DNA of 64,000 bases from Flavobacteriales bacterium. Lineage in GTDB: Bacteria; Bacteroidota; Bacteroidia; Flavobacteriales_F; PHOS-HE28. Of this stretch, positions 1 to 8,458 are shown in pieces (the first letter of the stretch is position 1; each line of letters opens with the position of its first letter). The DNA lies in the NCBI GenBank assembly GCA_016717225.1, contig JADKGB010000020.1:1-64000 (forward strand), in the 5' to 3' direction. The notes under the pieces were generated by a model that was not told where the DNA came from, ran no database searches, and saw nothing but the letters and a program-made list of their open reading frames with translations. Made by a program: the position numbers and the translations under genes.

Positions 1-75
1 GGTGTTGTCGCTTGGCTGGGCTTGTGCGTAAACCCATTTAAGGACCGGTCAGACCGATGAAGCCTGAGCGGAGGC

Positions 76-147
76 GGGCCACAGGCCCTATGGACCGGCT
101 CACTCGGCTCGCACAACCCACTGCACAGGGCAGCCGAGCGAGAACTG
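76..147. repeat. Dispersed intergenic repeat, copy C
   Basis: This stretch shares most of its sequence with the second half of the longer copies at 1892-2091 and 2648-2850: the same run from a CCACAGGCCCT block through GGACCGGCTCACT to a GCACAGGGC-GCCGAGCGAGAAC end. It lies downstream of the first gene and has no coding potential I can support. The first 234 bases hold nothing else recognisable. Confidence 0.6.
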
Positions 148-234
148 AACATACTTCGTGTCCTTTGCGGTGGTTGGCTGGATCGCCTGTTCACGCGAGC
201 GCGCAACGCGGCGTGCGGGACCCACCGCATTAGT

Positions 235-1854
235 CTACAACTTTATGAAGCGCTGGCTCCAAGTCGTCCCTTCCTGCACTACGGTGATGATGTAGAGACC
301 TGGTGGCAGTGTTATTACGTCAACACCTTTATCAGGCGTAAGGAGCGCAGAGGCTATTACCTCCTCACCCACGCTAGTGCAAATGCGCACCCGCGCGGGT
401 GTTGAAGGATCGACATCCACGAAGAGATGATCGACCACTGGCACCGGTCGCACACCACGAGCAGGTTCATCCGATCGCACAGGAATACCCACATCGTTGC
501 CGTAAAAGAACAACTCCTCACCCACGCCATCCACGTAGGCACTGATGAAGTAGCCGTTCAATGCAGGCAGTACGTAGCGCACCAGCCCGCAGCACGTTGC
601 GGCGGTGTCCGGACTCGTGACCTGCACGGTGTCGTTCACCTCACCGTGGGAGAAGTAGAGTTCGCGCGGTCCATTCCCTGCGAGGTAGAGCACTTCGTTA
701 TTCACCCCATAAAATTCCGTTCCCGCCAACGTGAAGAGGCGGGTGGTACCGGCTTCGGTGCCATCCGTTACCCAGATGGCAACCGAATCCGACGTAGCTA
801 CCGTGTAGGCGGAGAAGTAGACCTGATCGTCTATCCCGAAAAAGCTCATGGGGCTTCCTGAGAATTGTCCTGGCAGAAGATCCTTCAGCAAATGGGTCCC
901 GGCCAAGGTGCCGTCACTGCGCCAAAGCTCCGCCCCCTCATCTCCGCCGTCCGCCTTGAACAGCACGGTATCACCGTCCAAGTGGTACCAACTATGGTCG
1001 TAGTTGTGGCTGAAGCCTGATACCCCTGTACCGGGGAACGAACTGATCATGTGTGTTCCGGCGGTGGTACCATCGGTCCAGTACAGTTCGCGGCCGTTGG
1101 TCTGGTCCTCCCCGAAGAAGTATAGGCCGCTCATGGCCGCAGTAGGATAGCCGATGGAGGACCCGAAGCTGTTCAGCGCGAAGACCACCTCCGCATTTCC
1201 ATCCAGGTCGATGCGGTACAGGGCCTGCCCCCACAAGGATAATTCCACGGGGAAATAGAGATGGTCGCCGAACACACCCAATGGCGTCGGGAAGGAGCGG
1301 CCGATACTGAGCGCGCCATAGACCATCTCCGTTCCCTGCGTCGTTCCGTCGGTACGCCAGAGCGCGACCATGTCCGGTTCCGTTGGGTGGGCATCCACGA
1401 AATACAGATACCCCCCGAAGAGTTTGAAGGTCTCATACCCTCCGTTGATCTGGATATCGCCATCGCCCGGCACCACGTTCAGGAAGATCTCTGTTCCGGC
1501 CTCGGTGCCATCCGTTCGCCAAAGATCATGGGCATAAGCGGATTCCGTCCCGGCGAAGAAATAGAGGTAACCGTTGTAGGTGATGCCCGGTCTCGGAGAA
1601 GAAGAAGCGTACTGCCCCCCTTCCATGATGTCGTGCAGCAGGAAAGTGCCCGCCTCCGTGCCATCACTCACCCACGGTTCAGCACCGTGAAGCCCATCCT
1701 GAGCATTGAAGATCACCTTGTTATTCACCACGCCGATAAATACCGGAAGGCTGCCGATGGCTCCTGGCCAAATGTCCTTTACCAGAACAGTGCCCTGTGC
1801 GAACGTCCACACAATCATGCACCATGCAACGGTAGTGATCAATACTCGTCTCAT
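235..1854 (-). CDS. Secreted TDGT-repeat protein with T9SS type A sorting domain
   Basis: A 539-residue exported protein. The N-terminus is a typical signal peptide (two Arg, then a hydrophobic stretch ending near residue 20). The body is built from imperfect repeats around ELWxTDGTxxGT, at least eight times, a pattern seen in bacterial propeller-like surface proteins that resemble ELK/hyalin-type reports. The last ~80 residues form a T9SS type A sorting domain with the usual GLYIITV and final RFIKL. The protein is therefore expected to be exported by Sec and then moved across the outer membrane by type IX secretion. No catalytic motif is visible; function unknown. The start is the ATG that gives the signal peptide directly. 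Flanked on both sides by dispersed repeats. Confidence 0.85.
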   Translation of the reverse strand: MRRVLITTVAWCMIVWTFAQGTVLVKDIWPGAIGSLPVFIGVVNNKVIFNAQDGLHGAEPWVSDGTEAGTFLLHDIMEGGQYASSSPRPGITYNGYLYFFAGTESAYAHDLWRTDGTEAGTEIFLNVVPGDGDIQINGGYETFKLFGGYLYFVDAHPTEPDMVALWRTDGTTQGTEMVYGALSIGRSFPTPLGVFGDHLYFPVELSLWGQALYRIDLDGNAEVVFALNSFGSSIGYPTAAMSGLYFFGEDQTNGRELYWTDGTTAGTHMISSFPGTGVSGFSHNYDHSWYHLDGDTVLFKADGGDEGAELWRSDGTLAGTHLLKDLLPGQFSGSPMSFFGIDDQVYFSAYTVATSDSVAIWVTDGTEAGTTRLFTLAGTEFYGVNNEVLYLAGNGPRELYFSHGEVNDTVQVTSPDTAATCCGLVRYVLPALNGYFISAYVDGVGEELFFYGNDVGIPVRSDEPARGVRPVPVVDHLFVDVDPSTPARVRICTSVGEEVIASALLTPDKGVDVITLPPGLYIITVVQEGTTWSQRFIKL

Positions 1855-1891
1855 GGGTTCCGAGGATTATTACGAGTGCCGAAAGTAAGGG

Positions 1892-2091
1892 TCCCCCGCC
1901 GCTGGCGCGGATCTGTGATCCGTGCTCTCCCACATTGTCGCTGAGGTGAAAACTGTGGCCACAGGCCCTCAGGACCGGCTCACTTCCGGCTCGCCGGCCG
2001 GAACCTCGCGCAAACCCATTGCACAGGGCAACCGAGCGAGAACAGCGTGATACCGGGAGCTCTTGCCCCCCTCAGGCGGCCATACCAATGG
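1892..2091. repeat. Dispersed intergenic repeat, copy A (~200 bp)
   Basis: Roughly 200 bases that align along their whole length to 2648-2850 with only scattered differences. It starts with the palindrome CGGATCTGTGATCCG (1908-1922), continues through the CCACAGGCCCT and GGACCGGCTCACT blocks and ends with GGGAGCTCTTG and CTCAGGCGGCCAT. Shorter relatives occur at 76-147 and 3756-3827. It fills most of the 1855-2370 gap, where I see no gene. Confidence 0.7.
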
Positions 2092-2166
2092 CCATGGCGC
2101 TCATCAGGCCATTACCCGCTGTGCCCATGGCCTGCCCACCCGCTGCCGCGGATCTCTTCTTGCCTT

Positions 2167-2227
2167 CGGATCTGTGATCCGGACCAATACATCATCCTCT
2201 AGTGTGCTACCACGGATCACAGATCCG
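2167..2227. repeat. Pair of 15-bp palindromes
   Basis: CGGATCTGTGATCCG at 2167-2181 and its reverse complement CGGATCACAGATCCG at 2213-2227. The same 15-mer is the head of the long repeats at 1908-1922 and 3771-3785, with one change at 2663-2677. Each copy is itself an inverted repeat (CGGATC-TGT-GATCCG). The close opposite-facing pair could form a larger hairpin. Confidence 0.6.
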
Positions 2228-2370
2228 CGGTATCGGAGAATTTCTATCTTCAACTTCCGCTGGTTCTCCGTAAAACGGCGGACGCCAGTTGGCAACCGTT
2301 AGGCTGACATTATGAGCGCTCTTCTCTTCAACATCTTTGCCACCACAACACCCACAACTCCCAACCACAA

Positions 2371-2628
2371 ATGACTGATCGCAATTACCAAGACGATAAG
2401 AAGCGATTCCACGAGATCCGTGAAGAAATCAAGAAACTTCAATTGGAAGCGGAACAGATCCTTCTTGCACACCAAGGCCAGGCTAAGCCTGAAGGTTATG
2501 GAAAATGTGCCCACTACGATACATGTCATTGTGAGCAATATTATCATGGCAACGGTGGACCTGGAGTTTGTGGTAGTGTATATAAGGATACATGGTGTGG
2601 ACACTATGCGTCAGAACATGCATTCTGA
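2371..2628 (+). CDS. Small Cys/His-rich protein of unknown function
   Basis: 85 residues. The N-terminal half is a charged helix (DKKRFHEIREEIKKLQLEAE), likely coiled coil. The C-terminal half is rich in Cys and His: C-A-H-Y-D-T-C-H-C, then two more Cys and a closing H-Y-A-S-E-H, enough ligands for one or two zinc sites. I do not recognise the family. Base composition is more AT-rich than the neighbouring genes, and the gene stands alone between two long dispersed repeats, which suggests an acquired gene. An overlapping frame on the same strand (2420-2638) is less convincing because it lacks the metal-ligand pattern. Confidence 0.55.
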   Translation: MTDRNYQDDKKRFHEIREEIKKLQLEAEQILLAHQGQAKPEGYGKCAHYDTCHCEQYYHGNGGPGVCGSVYKDTWCGHYASEHAF

Positions 2629-2647
2629 CCGAGGTTAAGGCCGTGCT

Positions 2648-2850
2648 CTCCCCCCGCTGGCGCGTATCTGTGATCCGTGCTCTCCCCCATTGTAGTTGAG
2701 ATGAAAACTGTGGCCACAGGCCCTCAGGACCGGCTCACTTCCGACTCGCAGGCCGGAACCTCGCGCAAACCCGTCGCACAGGTGAGCCGAGCGAGAACAG
2801 AGGGATATTGGGAGCTCTTGGCCCCCTCAGGCGGCCATCCAAGTTGTCGC
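2648..2850. repeat. Dispersed intergenic repeat, copy B (~200 bp)
   Basis: Nearly full-length relative of copy A (1892-2091), in the same orientation, with the head palindrome changed in one base (2663-2677). The sequence after it (2880-2990) holds a more diverged fragment with the CACAGGCC and GCCGGGCGAGAAC blocks. The 2629-3084 gap therefore consists largely of repeat sequence; I see no gene in it. Confidence 0.7.
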
Positions 2851-3084
2851 TCGGCTGTGCCGAGTGACCCGATGGCATAGGGCCTTTGGCCCGTCGCGAC
2901 CGAAATCTGCGGAACAAAAGCCCTATTACACAAGCTCACTCTGCGCGCACAGGCCAACGCACGTGCAAGCCGGGCGAGAACAATATCTACTCTTCATCCG
3001 GCGCCCGGGCATTTCCAGAGTGCCTCATGCTCATCGGCCTTTAGCCGACATGCTTCCTTCGCAAAGTGCGCTACCTTAGCATCC

Positions 3085-3288
3085 ATGTACATCGAACGCA
3101 CCTCGAAAGAGATCATCATCCGGCTGCCTGCCTCAGTGGACACGGAGGATCTGCAGGAGTTCCTGGACTACGCGCGGTACAAGGAACTCACTAACGGATA
3201 CAAGGTGCCTCAGAAAGTGGTTGATGCGTTCGCGGCGGACGTGAACCGCAAGTGGTACGCGAAGAACCGCAAGCGGTTGTTGAAGTGA
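3085..3288 (+). CDS. Antitoxin of PIN-type toxin-antitoxin pair
   Basis: 67 residues, starting with MYIERTSKEIIIRLP. A short beta strand leads into helices and a very basic C-terminus (RKWYAKNRKRLLK). Size, charge and position directly before a PIN-domain gene fit the antitoxin of a VapBC-like module: it would bind and neutralise the toxin and repress its own promoter. Its stop codon overlaps the GTG start of the next gene (GTGA), so the two are translationally coupled. The specific antitoxin family is not recognised. Located beside the dispersed-repeat stretch. Confidence 0.7.
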   Translation: MYIERTSKEIIIRLPASVDTEDLQEFLDYARYKELTNGYKVPQKVVDAFAADVNRKWYAKNRKRLLK

Positions 3289-3731
3289 AGGTCGTTGTCG
3301 ACACCAACATCGTTTTCAGTGCGGTGCTCAATTCCAATAGCCGCATCGCGCTGGTATTGATCAGTGGGAAGCGCCACTTCAAGTTCTACAGTTGCGGATT
3401 CCTGCGGACCGAACTACTGAAGCATCAAGCTAAACTGCGCAAGCTCGCCAAGCTGTCGGAAAGCGAACTTGTCGAAGTGACTGCTAAAGTCTGCGCGAAC
3501 ATCACCTTCATGGATGAACGGGCGCTGTCCTCTGCACTTGTGCTCAGAACGGAAGAGCTCATGGCATCGAACGATTTGAAGGATGTGCCGTTCGTTGCCT
3601 TGGCCAAGAACCTGAAAGCAAAACTTTGGACCGGTGATAAGGCACTCACAAAAGGGCTGCTCGTGTCGCACCCGAAGTTGGTCATATCCACAGCGGATCT
3701 GCTTGCGCGTATTGAATCCTTGGAAGGATAG
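3285..3731 (+). CDS. PIN-domain toxin (putative endoribonuclease)
   Basis: 148 residues from a GTG start that overlaps the antitoxin stop; this start places the diagnostic VVDTNIVFSA motif at residues 3-12, as expected for a PIN domain. Further acidic residues follow in SNDLKDVPFVALA and at LWTGDKAL, matching the Asp pattern that binds Mg2+/Mn2+ in PIN nucleases. Length (about 130-150) is normal for this family. Known relatives cleave RNA and are held inactive by the antitoxin. The downstream side is immediately followed by a copy of the dispersed repeat (3756-3827). Confidence 0.82.
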   Translation: MKVVVDTNIVFSAVLNSNSRIALVLISGKRHFKFYSCGFLRTELLKHQAKLRKLAKLSESELVEVTAKVCANITFMDERALSSALVLRTEELMASNDLKDVPFVALAKNLKAKLWTGDKALTKGLLVSHPKLVISTADLLARIESLEG

Positions 3732-3755
3732 CGTCGCCCTCGCCGTCGCAAGTCT

Positions 3756-3827
3756 TCTCCCCCGATGGCGCGGATCTGTGATCCGTGACTTAGCGCAAAC
3801 ACATGGCACAGGGCAGCCGAATGAGTG
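3756..3827. repeat. Dispersed intergenic repeat, short copy D
   Basis: Contains the head of the long repeat (CCCCCGATGGCGCGGATCTG with the palindrome at 3771-3785) joined directly to its distal block (GCGCAAAC, GGCACAGGGCAGCCGA). About 100 bases found between these blocks in copies A and B are missing, so this is an internal-deletion derivative. Confidence 0.6.
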
Positions 3828-3852
3828 CAACGGAATGGTGTGCTCTTTCAGC

Positions 3853-4446
3853 CTATTTCCTACAATACGCCTCCGACCTCTCCACCGTGTACTTCGCTTC
3901 CAGGTCCACATCGTTCATGCTCTTCTTCGAACCCCAGGCGAAGACCTTCTCGAAGACCGATAGCAGTTTCTTGTTCTTGATGCGGTTGAGGAAATACACC
4001 TCATGCTCTTTCTCTCGGATGCCCATGTCATAGAGCACCTGATCATGTTCAGTGATCCCCAACTCGTGGAAATAGTGCATCAGTCGGAAGTACTCGCAGA
4101 CGTTGCCGCTCTCCAATCGCCCGGCGAAGTAGAACGGCATGAACCAGCCGATCACATAGCAGGAACCAGAGATGATCTTGCCGATGATGTGAAAGCGGAC
4201 CTCATAGTATCTCGACACGGGTATGCCGTACTTCTGCATGATGGTGAGCACCTCATGGCGATGGCCCCATTCGTCCAGTTCGATCTGGTGGATTGCTGAC
4301 TTGTCTACAGGGTCCTTGATGGAACCAGCGTGACCCTGATAGGCGAAGGCAGCCGCCTTTTCCGCGGAATACGCCTGCTGAAGAAGATCAACGAGCGCCT
4401 TGTGTCCGCGCACGCGAGCGGTGGTGTTGATCTCCAAAGCCATCAT
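3853..4446 (-). CDS. Ferritin-like di-iron protein, COQ7-like
   Basis: 197 residues, mostly helical. The pattern of Glu and His fits a four-helix di-iron fold: Glu in AYSAEKAAAF (near 29), the E-L-D-E-W-G-H pair (near 57-62), a second-half Glu around ITEHDQ and the E-K-E-H-E-V-Y-F motif (near 147). The ExxH motifs and a central hydrophobic stretch (IIGKIISGSCYVIGWFMPFY) resemble the COQ7/demethoxyubiquinone hydroxylase group, which is membrane-associated. The substrate is not evident; these bacteria use menaquinone, so a ubiquinone role is unlikely. A second ATG one codon in (4443) is equally possible. It sits alone, downstream of the large LRR gene on the same strand. Confidence 0.75.
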   Translation of the reverse strand: MMALEINTTARVRGHKALVDLLQQAYSAEKAAAFAYQGHAGSIKDPVDKSAIHQIELDEWGHRHEVLTIMQKYGIPVSRYYEVRFHIIGKIISGSCYVIGWFMPFYFAGRLESGNVCEYFRLMHYFHELGITEHDQVLYDMGIREKEHEVYFLNRIKNKKLLSVFEKVFAWGSKKSMNDVDLEAKYTVERSEAYCRK

Positions 4447-4550
4447 GCAAGGATATCAGTTCCCGAAGGACGGCCCGATCAACCTGTTCATGAAGACTAC
4501 GCGTTCGAAAGCACACACGACCTGACCCAGGCGGTATATGGCCTTCCCTC

Positions 4551-7199
4551 CTACTGTTTCACGAAGCTGCGAGACACCTTCTTCCCGGATGCTTCCTCCA
4601 CGCTGATCACATAAAGACCATTATCCAGGTCGCTGATGGCCAAAACCACCTGTGTGCCGATCATCCGTTGCGCCTTCAGCAAACGGCCATCCGTTGCGCG
4701 TACTTCCAAGAACGCATCCGGCGTATCGAGTTGAATGGTGAGTTGTTCTGATGCAGGGCTCGGGAACAACCGGAAACCAGGCACTGCATTCTCCACAACG
4801 CCCACGCTCTGATCCACGGTGAAAATGGCCGCCTCGGTGATCACCGGCTCGTTGAAATCGAAGTAGATGTTAGCGACATTCTCGATCGTTGCGCCGTTCA
4901 ACAACGTGCTCACGGGCGTCATGAGGAACTTCACATAGCCGTGGCTGTTGACTTCGTCGCTGGTGCTATCGGGCAGGTTGATGGGATCCATGATGAAGTG
5001 CAGCACACCTTGGTGGATGTACCATTCCGTGGTGTGTGAAGTGCTCACGAGTTCCATCGTGTTCCAGAGCAGGTCGGCGCTGAGCGTATCGGTGATGATC
5101 ACGCGGCTAGCCGGGAAGGTGCCGGTGTTCTGGAAGCGGATCGTGTACTCGAGCTTGCCACCGGCCTGGATTTGTGCCGGCGTCATGGCATCGGGAGCAA
5201 CTTGCTTGTCGTTGGGGTCCACCGCACCGACAACAATGCCGTTCCATGTGATGGTGTTGTCCGCAGGAGTTGTATCCTGCAGGGCAGGCGTCGCGGAGAA
5301 CGTATGCAAGAGCGGCGTTCCGATCGCAATACCCGCATCCGTGTTCAACGTTACCGCGATACCCCACACTCCGCCCGGAGCGATGGTGGGCGACCAGGTC
5401 GCATTGTTGCCGACCTGCGTATCTGGCACGATACCGCTGCTCACCCACGTCTGTGTATTGTCGAAGGTGAAGTCCAGCGCAGCCAGAGTGGATTCCGTCC
5501 CGATGTTCTCCACGGTGATGTACACGTTGTTGTCGAAACCGGGCCGTGCGGGCATTACAGCGATGTCCACCACCAGATCATAAACACCAGGAATAGCTTG
5601 ATAGCCGATGTCATTGAGCGGATCGATCTGCGATGCGATCAGCGTAATGCTCACAGGCGCCGTGGTGCGCGCATGGTAAAGAACATCCTGGCCGTCAACC
5701 ACGAACGTGCCGACATCAATAGGTAGCACGTAATCGCCAGCGGCATCGGGCGCGGTGAGGTAGCTGCCGGGTTGCGCTTCGATCACGGCGTTGGTGAAGC
5801 CGGTTTCACCGCTATCCTTCACACCGTTACCATTGGCATCATTGAACACACTACCCGTGATCGCCTCGCCACCTAAAGGGCATGGCGAAAGCACGTTGCA
5901 CACCGTGAGCGGAAAGCCCAAGTCGCTCGATACGTCGCTGAACGCCACAGGGATGTTCGGCAAACAGCTCACACCAGTGTTACTACAAACCACGCTCACA
6001 ACCGAATTCGGAAGAACGGGCAGACATGCGATCGGGTTGGAACCGCAAAGCAGGAACTGCAACCCAGCAGGTAGCTCCGGCAATTCGGTGATCAGGTTCT
6101 GGCCGCAATTCAGCAGCAACAGGGTGCTCGGCAGTGCCGGAAGGGCGGTCAATTGATTACCGAAACACCAGAGATCAAAGAGCGTAGCTGGCAGATCGGG
6201 CAAACTGACCAGATCATTGTTCGCAGCGTACAGGATGGTCAGGGAATCCGGCAAGGTGGGCAACACACCGATCGGATTGTTCAAGCATTCCAACACGGAC
6301 AAACCGTTGGGCAGCGTAGGCAAGCCCGTGAGCGAGTTGTTGTAACAGATCAGGTGTCGAAGGGAGGCAGGTAGAGCCGGAAGGACGGTGAGCTGGTTCT
6401 GTGTGCACTTCAGGTTCTCAAGCGCGGCAGGCAGAGCAGGCAGCACTGTTAGTAAGTTCAGATCGCAGTTCAGGTCCAGCAGCGATGTTGGCAGCGTGGG
6501 CAAGGCAGTGAGCACATTGTTGTCGCAGTTCAGTTGGATCAATCCGGCGGGCAACGCCGGAAGAGCCGATAACCCGTTGTTGCCGCAAGAGAGCTCCGTG
6601 AGACCGGCTGGAAGCGCTGGCATAGTGCCGAGCAACGGATTATTGCCACACAGCAAGCGCCCGAGCGATGCAGGAAGCGCGGGCAAGCCGTTGAGCGCAT
6701 TGTCCATGCAAGCGATCTCGGTGATGGAGTTTGGTAATGAAGGCAACGCGGTCAATTGATTGTTGTAGCACACCAGCCATTCCAACGATGCCGGCAGTGC
6801 GGGCAGGTTGGTGAGTTGGTTGTCCCAACACTGCAGGTGCGTGAGGCTGGCAGGCAGCGAAGTGATGCTCACAAGGTCGTTGCTCTGGCACTCCAACCTC
6901 AGGATCGCATCAGGCAGCGCCGGAAGTGTAGCGAGGTAGTTGCCATTGCACACCAGCTCCTGCAACCCGGTGAAATATTGAATGCCGTCCAAGTCGTAGA
7001 TACCTGCACCAGCCACGTTCATGTAGGTAAGGCCCAGAACGCTCGGATCCGATGTGTTCAGCACGTTGCCGTTCATCGCCGAAGGAACAAGCACATTCAA
7101 CCGTGCTGTGAACGCCGCGTCCGGAACCGTGAATTGCCCGAACATCGGACTGCCGGTGATGAATGCGATAGCAAATACCAGAGATAAGATCCGCGTCAT
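4551..7199 (-). CDS. Secreted leucine-rich-repeat protein, SdrD-like and DUF7619 domains, T9SS tail
   Basis: 882 residues. A signal peptide (residues 1-21) precedes 17 leucine-rich repeats of a strict 20-residue period (about 77-415), with consensus LPxLPxSLxxLxCxxNxLTx. This short LPxLP type is the one known from YopM/IpaH effectors. Sixteen of the 17 repeats carry Cys at the same position. Then follow a SdrD/Cna-B-like domain (TGSVFNDANGNGVKDSGE, ~445-510), an immunoglobulin-like DUF11-type stretch (~535-650), a DUF7619-type domain (starting VDPNDKQVAP, ~655-790) and a T9SS sorting domain ending SRSFVKQ. It is expected on the cell surface or outside, likely in binding or adhesion. The repeats are also visible in the DNA as a ~60-bp periodicity. 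Confidence 0.88.
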   Translation of the reverse strand: MTRILSLVFAIAFITGSPMFGQFTVPDAAFTARLNVLVPSAMNGNVLNTSDPSVLGLTYMNVAGAGIYDLDGIQYFTGLQELVCNGNYLATLPALPDAILRLECQSNDLVSITSLPASLTHLQCWDNQLTNLPALPASLEWLVCYNNQLTALPSLPNSITEIACMDNALNGLPALPASLGRLLCGNNPLLGTMPALPAGLTELSCGNNGLSALPALPAGLIQLNCDNNVLTALPTLPTSLLDLNCDLNLLTVLPALPAALENLKCTQNQLTVLPALPASLRHLICYNNSLTGLPTLPNGLSVLECLNNPIGVLPTLPDSLTILYAANNDLVSLPDLPATLFDLWCFGNQLTALPALPSTLLLLNCGQNLITELPELPAGLQFLLCGSNPIACLPVLPNSVVSVVCSNTGVSCLPNIPVAFSDVSSDLGFPLTVCNVLSPCPLGGEAITGSVFNDANGNGVKDSGETGFTNAVIEAQPGSYLTAPDAAGDYVLPIDVGTFVVDGQDVLYHARTTAPVSITLIASQIDPLNDIGYQAIPGVYDLVVDIAVMPARPGFDNNVYITVENIGTESTLAALDFTFDNTQTWVSSGIVPDTQVGNNATWSPTIAPGGVWGIAVTLNTDAGIAIGTPLLHTFSATPALQDTTPADNTITWNGIVVGAVDPNDKQVAPDAMTPAQIQAGGKLEYTIRFQNTGTFPASRVIITDTLSADLLWNTMELVSTSHTTEWYIHQGVLHFIMDPINLPDSTSDEVNSHGYVKFLMTPVSTLLNGATIENVANIYFDFNEPVITEAAIFTVDQSVGVVENAVPGFRLFPSPASEQLTIQLDTPDAFLEVRATDGRLLKAQRMIGTQVVLAISDLDNGLYVISVEEASGKKVSRSFVKQ

Positions 7200-7389
7200 G
7201 AGAAATGGTTTTTTTCAGGGACTGCGGATGAGACGTCCAGTTCCTGATCTTGGTTGCCACAGCCAAATCAGGCGAGCTCATCGGACGATCGAACGGGAGA
7301 GATCCGATCACCGAAAGTCAAGCTGGTAGAGTGTCTGCTCTCGCCTGCGTTCAGAGTGGATACATGGCAAGAGTTGTGAAAAGAAGTGC

Positions 7390-7782
7390 TCAGCCCTCTG
7401 GATACGCGAACAACGGTCTGCTAACCAACCAGAACAGCAAAGGGAAGAAGTGCATGGGGATCACCATACCGATGAATAGCTCTGGCGCCTTGACCGTTAG
7501 TGGCAACTGAAGGCCGAACACCGGAACGCATGAAGCGAATGTGAGAAACGTGAAGATCGCGTTGAACCACAGATCAGTGCGAGTACTCACCCGATCGGAG
7601 AAGAAGTAAAAGCCCAAACTCGGTAGCAAACCACCGATCAAGCACGCAGCGATAATACCAACCACGTTCACCACCGCACTGAAGTCAACAGCAAGCGCTT
7701 CAGAATAGACGTTCATGTACAATATGGAAACCAGCGCTGCTACAGTGGCTGTTAACAGACCATGAAAAAGAGCTACACGCAT
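7390..7782 (-). CDS. Small integral membrane protein, four helices (DUF6069-like)
   Basis: 130 residues with four hydrophobic segments at about 5-22, 38-60, 76-95 and 100-120, separated by short loops (SDRVSTRTD is the largest). The layout resembles the DUF6069 group of small membrane proteins, but this assignment is tentative and no function is known for them. Nothing around it suggests an operon: the next gene upstream on the same strand (YceI, stop at 7809) ends 27 bases before this start, so the two might be co-transcribed. Confidence 0.6.
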   Translation of the reverse strand: MRVALFHGLLTATVAALVSILYMNVYSEALAVDFSAVVNVVGIIAACLIGGLLPSLGFYFFSDRVSTRTDLWFNAIFTFLTFASCVPVFGLQLPLTVKAPELFIGMVIPMHFFPLLFWLVSRPLFAYPEG

Positions 7783-7808
7783 GTGCCTGATCAGTTTGTC
7801 GAACAGGT

Positions 7809-8339
7809 TCAGTTCTTGACTGGAACCGAAACTTCCATCTTCATGATGTCGGAAACCTTACCGGCTTCACCTACCCCGAACGCGAGACGCGAGACATCGA
7901 ACGCTCCTGTGAATACACCACCGGTCGCATTGGCAGCGAAGGTGAACGGGATCGTGAAGTCCTTGGTAACGCCATGCACCGATAGTTTCCCGATGGCATC
8001 GTAGCCCGCCTCTGTCTTGGCTACACGCTCGCTCACGAAGGTGATCTCGGGAAATTTCTCCGCATCGAACCACTTCTCGCTTACCGCGTGGCGGTTCATC
8101 ATACCGTTCCCGGTGTTGATCGAGTTCACATCGATCGCCACGTTGAAACTCGCGGTGGTGAGGTCCTTCTCATCGAACACGACCGTACCTTTCATTTTCT
8201 CGAATACGCCGGTTGGGTCTTCGCTGCTGAACTTCACCGAGTACCCCTCAGCGATGGTCCAGTTGGATGAATTGATAGCAGTGAAGGCCGAAAGGCCGAT
8301 GATGGCCGTGATCAGGATAGGGGTGCTCTGGAACTTCAT
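7809..8339 (-). CDS. YceI family periplasmic protein
   Basis: 176 residues from the ATG that begins MKFQSTPILITAIIG and provides a signal peptide; the longer in-frame extension lacks signal character. The mature part is a typical YceI lipocalin-like barrel: WTIAEGYSVKFSS, then KMKGTVVFDEKDL, MNRHAVSEKWFDAEKFPEITF and KDFTIPFTF. YceI proteins bind long isoprenoid or amphiphilic lipids in the periplasm. It is the first of three YceI paralogues in this window (others at 21513 and 27684) and the only one retaining the classic SEKWFDAEKFP motif. Divergent from cbpA across a 119-base gap. Confidence 0.88.
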   Translation of the reverse strand: MKFQSTPILITAIIGLSAFTAINSSNWTIAEGYSVKFSSEDPTGVFEKMKGTVVFDEKDLTTASFNVAIDVNSINTGNGMMNRHAVSEKWFDAEKFPEITFVSERVAKTEAGYDAIGKLSVHGVTKDFTIPFTFAANATGGVFTGAFDVSRLAFGVGEAGKVSDIMKMEVSVPVKN

Positions 8340-8458
8340 GGAACAGTTGGTTGTACAGCAAATGTCGACCGTTGAAATGCATTGCGGTGTTGAGATAGCA
8401 TAAGATGCGATCCGGAGTATGACGATACTCACGTACCCGAGCAATAACTTCACCGCAA

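Noticed and set aside
5960..6900. Regular ~60-bp periodicity resembling a CRISPR array
   Set aside because: It encodes the 20-residue leucine-rich repeats in one continuous frame; units are degenerate and there are no spacers or cas genes.
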